Shown here: piece after piece, positions 1-7,354 of the stretch | How positions within the stretch are numbered: position 1 is the stretch's first letter | How the letters are laid out: each line of letters starts with the position of its first letter | Assembly (NCBI RefSeq): GCF_025421775.1 | Contig: NZ_JAOEFX010000003.1 | Span: 310,001 to 374,000, forward strand | From: Paenarthrobacter aurescens | Lineage (GTDB): Bacteria; Actinomycetota; Actinomycetes; Actinomycetales; Micrococcaceae | DNA length: 64,000 nucleotides | Reading direction: 5' to 3' | Program-made: the position numbers and the translations under genes | Notes under the pieces: generated by a model | Told to the model about the DNA's origin: nothing | Database searches by the model: none | What the model saw: the letters and a program-made list of their open reading frames with translations, nothing else

Positions 1-893
1 GCGCCCTGGCCACGGAATTGGAGGCCCTCGGCTGCGACCTTGAAGATCCGTTGTGGTCGGCCAAGGTCCTGCTGGAGCAGCCACACCTGATCAAGCAGGT
101 CCATCGCGACTATTTCGACGCCGGTGCCTCCGTGGCCATCACGGCCAGCTACCAGGCGACGCCGCAGGGTTTTGCGCGGCGCGGATTGTCCGTTGAAGAA
201 TCGTTGGAGCTGGTGGCTTTGAGCGTCCGATTGGCGGACGAAGCACGGCAGGAAGCCTTGGCGGAGGGTTCCGCGAGAGGGCCGCTTTTGGTTGCTGGAT
301 CCGTTGGGCCCTACGGGGCCTACCTTGCCGATGGCTCCGAGTACCGGGGTGATTACACGCTTTCCGCCGCGGAATCCCGGGACTTCCACCGCCCGCGCAT
401 TGCGGCGCTTGTAGAGGCCGGCGCGGATTTCCTGGCGTGCGAGACGCTGCCGTCGTTTGCCGAAGCGGAGGCGCTGTTGGCGCTCGTGGCGGAGTTCGAC
501 GTCGAATCCTGGTTTACGTTTACGCTGCGGGACAGCAGCCAGATCAGTGATGGAACGCCCCTTGAGGAAGTCGCTGCGCTGCTGCGCGCGGAACCGCGCG
601 TGGCCGCCGTCGGGGTCAATTGTGTACCGCTGGAACTGGTGACGGACGCGCTGGGCACTCTGCAGCGGGCCTCCGACAAGCCGCTGGTGGCTTACCCGAA
701 TTCGGGCGAGACCTACGACGCCGTGACCAAGACGTGGGGTCCGTCGGAGGGCGTTCAAGGTAACGGAACGTTGGCGGGCAATGCCGCTGTTTGGCTTGAC
801 CGGGGCGCCCATCTCATAGGTGGCTGCTGCCGCACAACACCGCGCGACATAGAAGGCCTGGCAGCGAATATGACGCCACGTGAACCCGCGTGA
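1..893 (+). CDS. mmuM: Homocysteine S-methyltransferase, 5'-truncated by the window edge
   Basis: This enzyme transfers a methyl group from S-methylmethionine or S-adenosylmethionine to homocysteine, giving methionine in the cytoplasm. The frame is open from base 3 and reads ALATELEALGCDL, the usual family opening that follows the start codon by a few residues, so only a short N-terminal piece lies outside the window. A GVNC motif near the middle and GGCCRTTP near the end carry the three cysteines that bind the catalytic zinc in this family. The 296 visible residues fit the usual length of about 300. The gene precedes a sulfur-uptake operon in the same direction, 155 bases upstream of its first transporter gene, which fits a role in sulfur amino-acid metabolism. 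Family assignment is secure; the exact methyl donor is not visible. Confidence 0.93.
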   Translation, partial: ALATELEALGCDLEDPLWSAKVLLEQPHLIKQVHRDYFDAGASVAITASYQATPQGFARRGLSVEESLELVALSVRLADEARQEALAEGSARGPLLVAGSVGPYGAYLADGSEYRGDYTLSAAESRDFHRPRIAALVEAGADFLACETLPSFAEAEALLALVAEFDVESWFTFTLRDSSQISDGTPLEEVAALLRAEPRVAAVGVNCVPLELVTDALGTLQRASDKPLVAYPNSGETYDAVTKTWGPSEGVQGNGTLAGNAAVWLDRGAHLIGGCCRTTPRDIEGLAANMTPREPA

Positions 894-911
894 ACCTTGA
901 TTTCTACGGGA

Positions 912-941
912 TTGAAGCCGAAATATGACAGTCCCTACTGT
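912..941 (+). promoter_or_regulatory. Promoter of the ssu leader peptide
   Basis: A TTGAAG hexamer at 912-917 and a TACTGT hexamer at 936-941 are separated by 18 bases. The -10 ends six bases before the ATG of the leader peptide at 948, the spacing expected if transcription starts at or next to that ATG. The promoter in front of cysG has the same -35 hexamer, spacer length and TACNGT -10, so the two may be controlled alike. This is sequence inspection only; no start site is known. Confidence 0.55.
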
Positions 942-947
942 GAAGGC

Positions 948-1004
948 ATGACCTCTCCGGAATGGTCCTTGCTTGCCCTCAACGGGCGATGTCACGGGGC
1001 CTGA
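948..1004 (+). CDS. Putative regulatory leader peptide (18 aa) of the sulfonate operon
   Basis: The short frame reads MTSPEWSLLALNGRCHGA and stops 44 bases before the substrate-binding protein gene. Actinobacterial sulfur operons often carry short upstream peptides with a Cys- or Arg-Cys-His-containing end, and cysteine-responsive attenuation through such peptides has been shown in mycobacteria. Here the single cysteine sits four codons from the stop in an Arg-Cys-His-Gly-Ala end. The likely -10 lies six bases upstream of the ATG, so the peptide may be translated from a leaderless mRNA. Inside the frame GCCC (975-978) can pair with GGGC (984-987), placing a small hairpin just before the Cys codon at 990-992. 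Role in sensing cysteine supply is inference. Confidence 0.6.
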   Translation: MTSPEWSLLALNGRCHGA

Positions 1005-1048
1005 TCTTCGCCCCCTTCGCATCCCACATCTTCTAAGGACCCACCCTC

Positions 1049-2200
1049 ATGTCGAACACTCCCGAGTCACAGAAACCCGATTCCGGTACCACCCGCATCG
1101 TCGCTGGTGAGACCGCATCCAAGCCCAAGCGCCGCCGCACCCTGGAAATCGGCCTGGCCGTCGGCTTGGTGCTGCTGATCGGTGCGGGTGCCGCGGTTGC
1201 TTCCGCTGTTTCGCAGAACAACCAGGCCGCGCCGGTTCCGACCACGTCGCCGGCTGCTGAGTTGAAGCTCGGTTATTTCAGCAACGTCACGCACGGCCCG
1301 GCGCTGGTAGGCACCAGCAAGGGCCTGATCGCGAAGGAGCTCGGCGATACCAAGCTGAGCACGCAGGTCTTCAATGCCGGCCCCGCCGCGATTGAGGCCT
1401 TGAACGCCGGCGCCATCGACGCCACGTATATTGGCCCGAACCCGGCCATCAACTCCTTCGTCAAGAGCAAGGGCGAGTCCATCAGCATCATCGCCGGTGC
1501 AGCGTCCGGTGGTGCGCAGTTGGTGGTGAAGCCGGAGATCAACTCCGCGGCCGATCTCAAGGGCAAGATCCTCAGTTCCCCGCAGCTCGGTGGAACCCAG
1601 GACGTGGCACTCCGGGCCTGGCTTGGTGGCCAGGGTTTTAAGACCAACACTGATGGCAGCGGCGACGTGAACATCAACCCCACCGAGAACGCCCAGTCGC
1701 TGAAGCTCTTCCAGGATGGAAAGCTCGACGGCGCGTGGTTGCCGGAGCCGTGGGCCTCCCGCCTGGTGCTCGAAGCCGGCGCGAAGGTTCTGGTCGATGA
1801 GAAGGACCTGTGGGAGAACGGTGACTTCACCACCACCATCCTCATTGTGAACAAGAAGTTCGCAGCCGAGCACCCGGAAACCGTGAAGGCTCTCCTGAAG
1901 GGCCACGTGGAATCGGTGAACTGGCTCAACTCCGCTTCCGCTGAGGAGAAGGCGACCACCATCAACGCGGTCCTCAAGGACACGGCAGGCAAGCCGCTTC
2001 CGGCCAACGTGATTGAGCGTGCGCTTCAGAACATCAAGTTCGCTACCGACCCGCTGGCCGGGACGTACAACAAGCTGCTGGAAGACGGTGTGAAAGCCGG
2101 GACGACCCAGCAGGCCGATATCAACGGCATTTTCGATCTCCGCACCTTGAACGAGGTTGAAGGCAAGAAGACCTCGGCCGCAGGTCTTGGCCAGGACTAA
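1049..2200 (+). CDS. ssuA: ABC transporter substrate-binding protein, SsuA/NMT1-like
   Basis: This 383-residue protein is the extracytoplasmic binding component of an importer for an aliphatic sulfonate or similar sulfur or nitrogen compound. Residues 1-30 are polar and basic, then a hydrophobic stretch (LAVGLVLLIGAGAAVASAV) acts as an uncleaved anchor or signal; no lipobox is visible. The mature part starts ELKLGYFSNVTHGPAL, typical of the NMT1/SsuA fold, and contains the family's GTQDVALRAWL and WLPEPWASRLV segments. AAGGA at 1035-1039 is the ribosome binding site. It is the first structural gene of an operon with an ATPase and a permease behind a leader peptide. The sulfonate substrate is inferred from family and neighbours; taurine or other oxyanions are possible. 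Confidence 0.85.
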   Translation: MSNTPESQKPDSGTTRIVAGETASKPKRRRTLEIGLAVGLVLLIGAGAAVASAVSQNNQAAPVPTTSPAAELKLGYFSNVTHGPALVGTSKGLIAKELGDTKLSTQVFNAGPAAIEALNAGAIDATYIGPNPAINSFVKSKGESISIIAGAASGGAQLVVKPEINSAADLKGKILSSPQLGGTQDVALRAWLGGQGFKTNTDGSGDVNINPTENAQSLKLFQDGKLDGAWLPEPWASRLVLEAGAKVLVDEKDLWENGDFTTTILIVNKKFAAEHPETVKALLKGHVESVNWLNSASAEEKATTINAVLKDTAGKPLPANVIERALQNIKFATDPLAGTYNKLLEDGVKAGTTQQADINGIFDLRTLNEVEGKKTSAAGLGQD

Positions 2201-2222
2201 GCAGTAACGGGCTGGTCCGCTT

Positions 2223-2261
2223 CCCCTTTATTGGTGGGGGAGTGGGCCGGCTTTTGGCCGG
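2223..2261 (+). other. Two small hairpins between ssuA and ssuB
   Basis: CCCC at 2223-2226 can pair with GGGG at 2236-2239, and CCGGC at 2247-2251 with GCCGG at 2257-2261 around a T-rich loop. Structures between a binding-protein gene and its ATPase gene often protect the upstream mRNA from decay so that the binding protein is made in excess. There is no convincing U-tract, so a full terminator is unlikely. The functional reading is inference. Confidence 0.3.
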
Positions 2262-2295
2262 ATCAGCTTTACCAATCAACATGAAGGATGGGACC

Positions 2296-3027
2296 ATGCC
2301 AGTCGTACTCGAGAATCTGGGCAAGCGCTTCGGCGATGGTGCCCCGGTGCTGGACGACGTCAACGCCACCATCGCGCAAGGCGAGTTCGTCGCCCTCCTC
2401 GGTGCGTCCGGCTGCGGTAAGTCCACTTTGCTGAACATCATGGCGGGATTGGAACCGCCGACGTCGGGCGCTCTTGAAGTACCCAGCGACGGCGCTGCCT
2501 TCATGTTCCAGGACGCGGCCCTGTTCCCGTGGCTGACCGCGCGCGGCAACATCGAGTTGGCGTTGCAGCTGGCTGACAAGACCAGCACCAAGGCGAGCCG
2601 GCGTGAACGCGCCACCGAACTGTTGGAACTGGTGCATTTGGGCGGCGCGGGGGATAAGCGTCCGCACGAGCTGTCCGGCGGTATGCGGCAGCGTGTTGCG
2701 TTGGCCCGTTCGCTGGCGCAGGACCGGCAGTTGCTGTTGATGGATGAGCCGTTTGCTGCCCTGGATGCGATTACCCGCGATCTTCTGCATGACGAGCTGG
2801 AGCGGATCTGGAAGGAAACGGGCCGGACCATCGTGTTCGTGACGCATAACGTGCGCGAGGCTGTTCGTCTGGGTCAGCGCGTGCTGCTGTTGTCCTCGCG
2901 TCCTGGTCGGGTGGTTGCCGAGTGGGATGTCACCGAGGAACACCGTACCGATGCCGGCCGTGCCGGGGAGCTGACCGGTGTCATTACCCGCCGTCTTCGC
3001 GAGGAGATCCGCCGCCATGCCAAGTAA
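2296..3027 (+). CDS. ssuB: ABC transporter ATPase, SsuB-like
   Basis: The 243-residue protein is the cytoplasmic ATPase of the importer. It has a Walker A motif GASGCGKST at about residues 36-44, a Q-loop in FMFQDAALFPW, the signature LSGGMRQRV, the Walker B LLLMDEP followed by the D-loop FAALD, and the switch histidine in FVTHN. Start at 2296 was chosen because AAGGA lies seven bases upstream and the protein then begins MPVVLENLGKRFG, the normal start for this family; in-frame GTG 2242 and ATG 2281 would add residues of non-family sequence encoded across the intergenic hairpins. Its last 11 bases overlap the permease gene, indicating translational coupling. Confidence 0.9.
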   Translation: MPVVLENLGKRFGDGAPVLDDVNATIAQGEFVALLGASGCGKSTLLNIMAGLEPPTSGALEVPSDGAAFMFQDAALFPWLTARGNIELALQLADKTSTKASRRERATELLELVHLGGAGDKRPHELSGGMRQRVALARSLAQDRQLLLMDEPFAALDAITRDLLHDELERIWKETGRTIVFVTHNVREAVRLGQRVLLLSSRPGRVVAEWDVTEEHRTDAGRAGELTGVITRRLREEIRRHAK

Positions 3028-3961
3028 CCCCATCACCACCGAAGAGCGGACCCTTCCCGTGACTGAATCCAAAGAGCACATCACCTCGCCGTCGTTGAAG
3101 GGCAACGCCTCGGAACTCCGGGACCTTGAAGCCGGTCTGGATAACCTCCAGTCGGACACGGGCCGCAAACACGGTATCGAGTGGAAGCGGGTACTGCTGC
3201 CCGTCGCTGCGCTTGTGGTGCTTATCCTCGCGTGGCAGTTCTACGTCTCGCTTGGATTCAAACGGCGCGACCTCGTTCCCGGGCCCCTTGACGTGCTCAC
3301 CCAGTTCGTGACCATGTGGGGCGAAGGCAAAGTCCAGGAAGCGGTGTGGACTTCGCTGCAGCGTGGTGTGATCGGGTTCCTGATCTCGGTGGTCATCGCG
3401 ACGCCCGTGGGTCTGATTCTGGCTCAGGTAGCTCCCTTGCGCCGTGCGTTCGGGCCGCTGATTTCCGGGCTGCAGGTGCTTCCTTCCGTGGCGTGGGTTC
3501 CTGCCGCGATCATCTGGTTCGGCCTGACCGATGCCACCGTTTACTTCGTGGTGTTCATGGGCGCTATTCCGTCGATCATCAACGGGCTCATCTCCGGCGT
3601 GGACCAGATCCCGCCGCATTACCGCAGCGTGGGCACAGTCCTTGGCGCGAACCGGCTCCAGATGGCGCTGCAGATCGTCCTGCCGGCCGCGCTTCCCGGC
3701 TACATCGGTGGCCTGAAGCAGGGCTGGGCTTTCTCCTGGCGCTCCCTCATGGCCGCGGAAATCATCGCAGTGGGCGGCACGATCGGCTTCGGCTTGGGCT
3801 CGCTGCTGGATCAGGGCCGTTTGCTCTCCGATATGACCATTGTGATGTCCGCGATCCTGCTCATCCTGTTCGTCGGCATCCTGATCGAACTCCTGGTGTT
3901 CGGACCGATCGAAAAGCGACTGCTGCAGCGCCGGGGCTTGCTGGCCGGCAGCAGCCGCTAA
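3017..3961 (+). CDS. ssuC: ABC transporter permease, SsuC-like
   Basis: This 314-residue inner-membrane permease forms the channel of the importer. After a polar N-terminal tail of about 60 residues there are six predicted membrane segments, beginning with VLLPVAALVVLILAWQF, and the cytoplasmic EAA loop that contacts the ATPase is visible as GTVLGANRLQMALQIVLPAALPG. The ATG at 3017 overlaps the end of ssuB and has GGAG in 3003-3006 as ribosome binding site; the N-terminal tail is longer than in E. coli SsuC, and a GTG at 3059 is an alternative. A 63-nt palindrome begins six bases after the stop codon. Confidence 0.88.
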   Translation: MPSNPITTEERTLPVTESKEHITSPSLKGNASELRDLEAGLDNLQSDTGRKHGIEWKRVLLPVAALVVLILAWQFYVSLGFKRRDLVPGPLDVLTQFVTMWGEGKVQEAVWTSLQRGVIGFLISVVIATPVGLILAQVAPLRRAFGPLISGLQVLPSVAWVPAAIIWFGLTDATVYFVVFMGAIPSIINGLISGVDQIPPHYRSVGTVLGANRLQMALQIVLPAALPGYIGGLKQGWAFSWRSLMAAEIIAVGGTIGFGLGSLLDQGRLLSDMTIVMSAILLILFVGILIELLVFGPIEKRLLQRRGLLAGSSR

Positions 3962-3967
3962 CCATTG

Positions 3968-4030
3968 GAGTTTTTGTACACGTAATGCCCTTAAGAGTGC
4001 TTCTTAGGGGCATTACGTGTACAAAAACTC
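3968..4030. repeat. 63-nt palindromic intergenic element, copy 1
   Basis: The element begins GAGTTTTTGTACACG and ends CGTGTACAAAAACTC. The two 29-base arms (3968-3996 and 4002-4030) pair with a single T-G wobble around the five-base loop GTGCT. A second element of exactly the same length, end sequence and layout lies at 48862-48924, with arm differences that keep pairing. The runs are T on the 5' side and A on the 3' side, the reverse of an intrinsic terminator, so the structure itself or a protein bound to it is more likely to matter. It could be a REP-like or miniature mobile element. Confidence 0.85.
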
Positions 4031-4138
4031 GCCCTTCCCGGCCGGATCTGGTTTCGACCCGGACCACATGCTACGTTGCCACCAGCCTTTGCATTTGGGG
4101 GAGGCGATTCCCGGGAGTCGTGTGAAGGGTGGCAGGTC

Positions 4139-4678
4139 ATGACCATGCAGCAAAGAACACTGGTGTCGGTTGCTGTAGCTGCACTGCTTTCCGTGACGTC
4201 GTGTGCAGCGCCGCCCCCGCAGCCCGACGCGGAAGCGAAGGCCGCTGTTCAGACCCTCATCGAGCGGGCAATCGACCGTAGGAATCATCAAGTTGTCCCC
4301 GGTTTCTCCTCCAATCAGGAGGAGATCAGTCAGGATTTCGTGCCGGACGCAGTTGAGCGTATTGAGCTGGAGTACGGACAGCTCCACCAACGCAGGGACG
4401 CGATTGCTCCCCATGGCGTCCTTTTGACGGACAGCGGCTCGGAGATCACCATCAAGAAATTCACCATCACCGATGCCGGCGCCAACATAGAGATTTCGGA
4501 GCAGACACAGCTGGAACACGGTCCGGTGAACGGCGTGCAAGGCCCCAGCGAAGGCTACATCTACGACCAAAAAGTTGAACTGGCAAAATCCGGGGAAGGC
4601 TGGAAGATCGTCAGCATCTCCCCTCTCAGGCCGGGCAAGCCTTACCCGACGACAATTGTTGATCCAGACACGCTTTAG
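4139..4678 (+). CDS. Hypothetical lipoprotein
   Basis: The 179-residue product has a short basic start, a hydrophobic stretch (TLVSVAVAALLSV) and the lipobox SVTSC around residue 21, so it should be a lipid-anchored protein on the outer face of the membrane. The mature part is acidic and hydrophilic with no family I can name; its size and alternating alpha/beta pattern are consistent with an NTF2-like fold, which is a guess. The ATG at 4139 is preferred because it places the signal peptide at the very N-terminus; a second ATG follows at 4145. It stands alone between the 63-nt palindrome and a bidirectional terminator. Confidence 0.7.
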   Translation: MTMQQRTLVSVAVAALLSVTSCAAPPPQPDAEAKAAVQTLIERAIDRRNHQVVPGFSSNQEEISQDFVPDAVERIELEYGQLHQRRDAIAPHGVLLTDSGSEITIKKFTITDAGANIEISEQTQLEHGPVNGVQGPSEGYIYDQKVELAKSGEGWKIVSISPLRPGKPYPTTIVDPDTL

Positions 4679-4730
4679 GCGCTCGGCACTTCGCGTCGGC
4701 CGCTGCATAACAGTCGACTTCCGGACGGCG

Positions 4731-4772
4731 CGCAAAGGCTCGACGGCGACCTCCCGCCGTCGAGCCCTTGCG
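4731..4772. terminator. Bidirectional terminator between convergent genes
   Basis: GGCTCGACGGCG at 4737-4748 pairs perfectly with CGCCGTCGAGCC at 4755-4766 around a six-base loop. After one A-C mismatch the stem continues with CGCAA pairing TTGCG. It lies between the stop of the lipoprotein gene on the plus strand and the stop of the DUF305 gene on the minus strand. The T-run is weak in both directions. Confidence 0.65.
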
Positions 4773-4788
4773 TCACCAGACGGTGAGG

Positions 4789-5406
4789 TTAGAGTCCGGT
4801 CAGCAGATCCCGCATTTCCCGAATCTCTGCTTCCTGCGCCGTGACGATGTCCTTGCCTAGCTGGACAGCCTCCGGGTTCTTGCCCTGGGCTATCTCGGTT
4901 TTGGCCATGGTCACAGCACCTTCGTGATGCGCGATCATCTGCGTGAGGAAGAGCTTGGCCGCGTCCACACCCTGGGCATCCCTAAGCTTCTGCAGGTCCG
5001 CCTCGCTCAGCATGCCGTCCATGCCGTGGCCGCCATGACCCGAGGATCCCATGACAGGCACGTTCCAGCTGTTCAGCCACCCCGTCATCTTCTCTATTTC
5101 GGGTGCCTGCGCGTCTTTGATCTTCACGGCCAAGTTGGTAATCGAGGCCGGGATGTCAGCCTTCGCCAGCATGGCATCGGACATCTCCACCGCTTGGGAG
5201 TGATGGGGGATCATCATCTGGGCGAACATGGTGTCTGCGGCGTTGTGCCCGGCGTCGCTGCTGTTCGCAGAGGGGCTGATGGAGGTGCCGGAACTTCCAT
5301 GGTCCATGCCCGGCATGGAACCGGAGCCGGGGTTGGAAGCGCAACCAGCCAGGGCAAGCAGAGCTGCGAGAGCCGCTCCGGTCACAGTGAAGTGAGTTCT
5401 GTTCAT
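4789..5406 (-). CDS. DUF305 domain lipoprotein
   Basis: The 205-residue protein has a signal peptide with the lipobox LALAGC near residue 22, followed by a Met/His-rich linker (SMPGMDHGS) and the DUF305 ferritin-like domain. The domain is recognisable by two His pairs in equivalent places, MFAQMMIPHHSQAVEMS and LTQMIAHHEGAVTMA. DUF305 proteins are extracytoplasmic and repeatedly found with copper-resistance genes; the His/Met content would suit copper binding. It follows the DUF6153 gene on the same strand by about 106 bases, and a CsoR-like operator precedes that gene, so the pair is probably copper-induced. The biochemical function is unknown. Confidence 0.88.
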   Translation of the reverse strand: MNRTHFTVTGAALAALLALAGCASNPGSGSMPGMDHGSSGTSISPSANSSDAGHNAADTMFAQMMIPHHSQAVEMSDAMLAKADIPASITNLAVKIKDAQAPEIEKMTGWLNSWNVPVMGSSGHGGHGMDGMLSEADLQKLRDAQGVDAAKLFLTQMIAHHEGAVTMAKTEIAQGKNPEAVQLGKDIVTAQEAEIREMRDLLTGL

Positions 5407-5512
5407 GAGTAAAAGTCCTTTGCATTTCGGGCGGCGGTGATAGTCAGCCGCCCGGTAGTCAGCAGATGGTGAATGGATGTGCGGTCCCGGCTGTTACCGG
5501 ACCATCCAGTGC

Positions 5513-5950
5513 TCACGTACGGCTGATGCAGAGTTGCCCGGGTGTAGGACCGTGGGGTTGGTAGGACCAGGACGGAAAAATGGTGGGCAGTTCCCACGCT
5601 GCAGGGGTGACTTCGCCTGTCGTGCCGGGTGGGGGAGCGCTCAGGGAAGCTGTTGTGAGGGATGGGATGCAACTGGCAGCCTGAGTGCAGGAGCAGGTTC
5701 CAAATTCCGTGCCGTGATCGTCGCCAGCCGAGGCACCGCTCACCTCAAGAGAAGAGCCGTGCGCATGGTGGGACAATGAGGTGCCCACTACAGGTGATGC
5801 CGCATGAGTCCCATGCGATCCACCTGCCCCATGGGAACCGCTGATGATGTGCATTCCGAATATGCCTGCAATGACGGCCGTTACCAGAAGTAGAAGCAAC
5901 GCCCGCCCGAGGAGGGCGGCACGAGGTTGAGGGGACAGCTGCTTGCTCAT
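5513..5950 (-). CDS. DUF6153-family protein
   Basis: The 145-residue product has a positively charged start, one membrane segment (GRALLLLLVTAVIAGIFGMHII) and a His-rich tail with HGAGGSHGTHA, SHHAHGS and a CSCTQAASC cysteine group. Small proteins of this kind are known in actinobacteria next to DUF305 genes and are assigned to DUF6153; the metal-ligand-rich tail is expected to face outward. The ATG at 5950 has a purine-rich GGTGGTGAAG upstream. It is the first gene after the CsoR-like operator at 5990-6006. The role in copper handling is inferred from operator, ligands and partner. Confidence 0.75.
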   Translation of the reverse strand: MSKQLSPQPRAALLGRALLLLLVTAVIAGIFGMHIISGSHGAGGSHGTHAASPVVGTSLSHHAHGSSLEVSGASAGDDHGTEFGTCSCTQAASCIPSLTTASLSAPPPGTTGEVTPAAWELPTIFPSWSYQPHGPTPGQLCISRT

Positions 5951-5986
5951 GATGCTTCACCACCTTCGTCCACTTCCAGTGGTGAC

Positions 5987-6006
5987 AGTATACCCCCGTA
6001 GGGTAT
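5987..6006 (-). promoter_or_regulatory. CsoR-like copper operator over the -10 of the DUF6153-DUF305 operon
   Basis: ATACCC at 5990-5995 and GGGTAT at 6001-6006 form a perfect inverted repeat with a five-base spacer. This is the form of CsoR operators in actinobacteria, where a tetrameric repressor leaves DNA on binding Cu(I). On the minus strand a TATACT -10 hexamer occupies 5992-5987 and overlaps the operator, the right place for repression. No csoR gene lies in the window. RcnR- or other CsoR-family members could also use such a site. Confidence 0.65.
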
Positions 6007-6098
6007 CTGAGAGCGATGCGTTATTGTTGGCACTCCTGGCCCTATGCATTCCTCCGATTTCCGGTGCGCTATTGCGATTCGAGGCCTAGAATCGTCGA

Positions 6099-6656
6099 AT
6101 GGGCCTTCTAACGTTCAGCATCAACGTCACGCTTGATGGTTGCGTGGACCATCAGGAGGGCATCGCCGACGACGAGACGCACGCCCACTTCACGCGTCTC
6201 CTGGATCAGAGCGGCGCAATGCTCTGGGGCCGGACTACCTACGAAATGATGGAGGTCTACTGGCCCTTGGTTGCCCGCGGCGAAGTAGAAGCGCCGCCAG
6301 CCCTACGCGAGTGGGCGATCACCTTGGAGGGAAAACCCAAGTACGTCGTTTCCACAACGCGGAGCGACTTCCCCTGGACGAACAGCCACCGGCTGGTCGG
6401 CGAACTGGGTACGGCCGTTCAGGAACTCAAGGACAGGACTCCCAAGGGGGTGCTTGTCGGCAGCGGGAAACTAGCAACAGAGCTGGACCGATTGGGCCTG
6501 ATCGACGAGTACAAATTCCTCATCCACCCCATGATCACAGGCCACGGACCCACCCTTTACCAAGGCGGACTGCCCAGCACCCGGCATCTTGAGCTGATCT
6601 CAGCCGAGCCGCTCAGCAACGGAGCGGTGGCGATGCATTATCGCCGGGCTGAATGA
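6099..6656 (+). CDS. RibD C-terminal / dihydrofolate reductase-like family protein
   Basis: The 185-residue protein belongs to the DHFR-like family that includes the reductase half of RibD. It starts MGLLTFSINVTLDGCVDH, keeps the LWGRTTYEMM segment and the GVLVGSGKLATELDRLGLIDEYKFLIHP stretch in which the NADPH phosphates bind. Such stand-alone proteins are cytoplasmic NADPH-dependent reductases of mostly unknown substrate. A TAGAAT hexamer at 6087-6092 ends six bases before the ATG, so the mRNA is probably leaderless. It converges on the lipoprotein array. The family call is firm, the substrate unknown. Confidence 0.88.
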   Translation: MGLLTFSINVTLDGCVDHQEGIADDETHAHFTRLLDQSGAMLWGRTTYEMMEVYWPLVARGEVEAPPALREWAITLEGKPKYVVSTTRSDFPWTNSHRLVGELGTAVQELKDRTPKGVLVGSGKLATELDRLGLIDEYKFLIHPMITGHGPTLYQGGLPSTRHLELISAEPLSNGAVAMHYRRAE

Positions 6657-6678
6657 GGAAGGAGCAGGCACCGGACGA

Positions 6679-6701
6679 CGTGGAGTTTGTACCACTCCAC
6701 G
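6679..6701. terminator. Hairpin between convergent genes
   Basis: CGTGGAGT at 6679-6686 pairs with ACTCCACG at 6694-6701 around a seven-base loop. It sits between the stop of the reductase gene and the stop of the last lipoprotein of the array. There is no strong T-run on either side. Confidence 0.45.
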
Positions 6702-6713
6702 CGGAACTGCGCT

Positions 6714-7268
6714 TTAGAAGTCCCCACCCGGGTAGATGCCCTCGGGTAAGGTGAAGCACGGCGAGCCCGAATCGATGTCAATCTGGTTTGGGGCCAGGCC
6801 TTCGGCGACAATATAGTTCTCCCCGCTTCCGCTGAGAGCGATCATTTGAACTTCATAGGAACCCCTGATGTCAAGCCTGTTCCTGACTCCAAAGAGGCCG
6901 CTCTGATATTGGGCTTCGATGTCCTTCACCACCGGCTCAATGTTCGTTCCTGCGGCAATCGTGATGGTGGTTGAACTCTTCCATTTGTGTTGGGTTTTGT
7001 TGCAAGACAGAAGCATGCCCTTCTTCTTCTGATCGATCGAGATAACAGCGTCTTTTGGGATTAGGGCGGCGAGCTTCACTTCCATGGCTTGGGCCTGGGT
7101 CTTTGCTTCCTGCCAGGTCAGTTCAGCTTTCATCGGTTCCTCTTGTGTTTTAACAGGCGTTGGCACGGTCGACTGGATTGAACCCGTGTTGGGGTTTCCA
7201 GCACAAGCGGCGAGCCCGATCGAACCTGCCACCAGCCACAACGCCATGGCACGGCGACGCGCCCTCAT
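6714..7268 (-). CDS. Array lipoprotein 1 (distal copy), putative immunity protein
   Basis: The 184-residue protein has a basic start, a hydrophobic segment and the lipobox GLAAC with Cys22, so it should be a membrane-anchored lipoprotein outside the cell membrane. It shares with the three upstream paralogues the blocks ELTWQEAK, MLLSCN (Cys89) and the C-terminal CFTLPEGIYPGGDF (Cys171); the two mature cysteines could form a disulfide. It is the last of four tandem copies. Its ATG overlaps the TGA of an 84-nt copy of the hydrolase gene's 3' end. In the segment after residue 120 it keeps the RLDIRGSYEVQ block also found in copy 4. Immunity function is inferred from the gene order; no named domain is recognised. 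Confidence 0.75.
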   Translation of the reverse strand: MRARRRAMALWLVAGSIGLAACAGNPNTGSIQSTVPTPVKTQEEPMKAELTWQEAKTQAQAMEVKLAALIPKDAVISIDQKKKGMLLSCNKTQHKWKSSTTITIAAGTNIEPVVKDIEAQYQSGLFGVRNRLDIRGSYEVQMIALSGSGENYIVAEGLAPNQIDIDSGSPCFTLPEGIYPGGDF

Positions 7269-7348
7269 CTAGCCACAATTCCAAGCATGTCTTTGAGTAC
7301 TTGCTCGTTGTTTTCGTTGTTTGAGTCGATGAGGTTGTGGTTGTTCAT
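7265..7348 (-). pseudogene. 84-nt remnant of the hydrolase 3' end (copy 1)
   Basis: The frame begins MNNHNLIDS and ends LKDMLGIVAR followed by TGA, matching the last 27 codons of the large hydrolase (MENHNLIAS ... LKDMLGIVTR). The length is exactly 84 bases including the stop, the same as the parent. Its stop overlaps the start of lipoprotein 1 as ATGA. It shows that this part of the array arose by duplication of toxin tail plus lipoprotein. It might still serve as a short translational coupler. Confidence 0.85.
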
Positions 7349-7354
7349 GAGGAC

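Noticed and set aside
894..1048. SAM riboswitch before the sulfonate operon
   Set aside because: None of the conserved helices or internal loop sequences of SAM-I or SAM-II could be seen; the region is explained by a promoter and a leader peptide.
3968..4030. 63-nt palindrome as an ordinary intrinsic terminator
   Set aside because: T-runs lie on the 5' side and A-runs on the 3' side of the stem on both strands, so no U-tract follows the hairpin in either direction.
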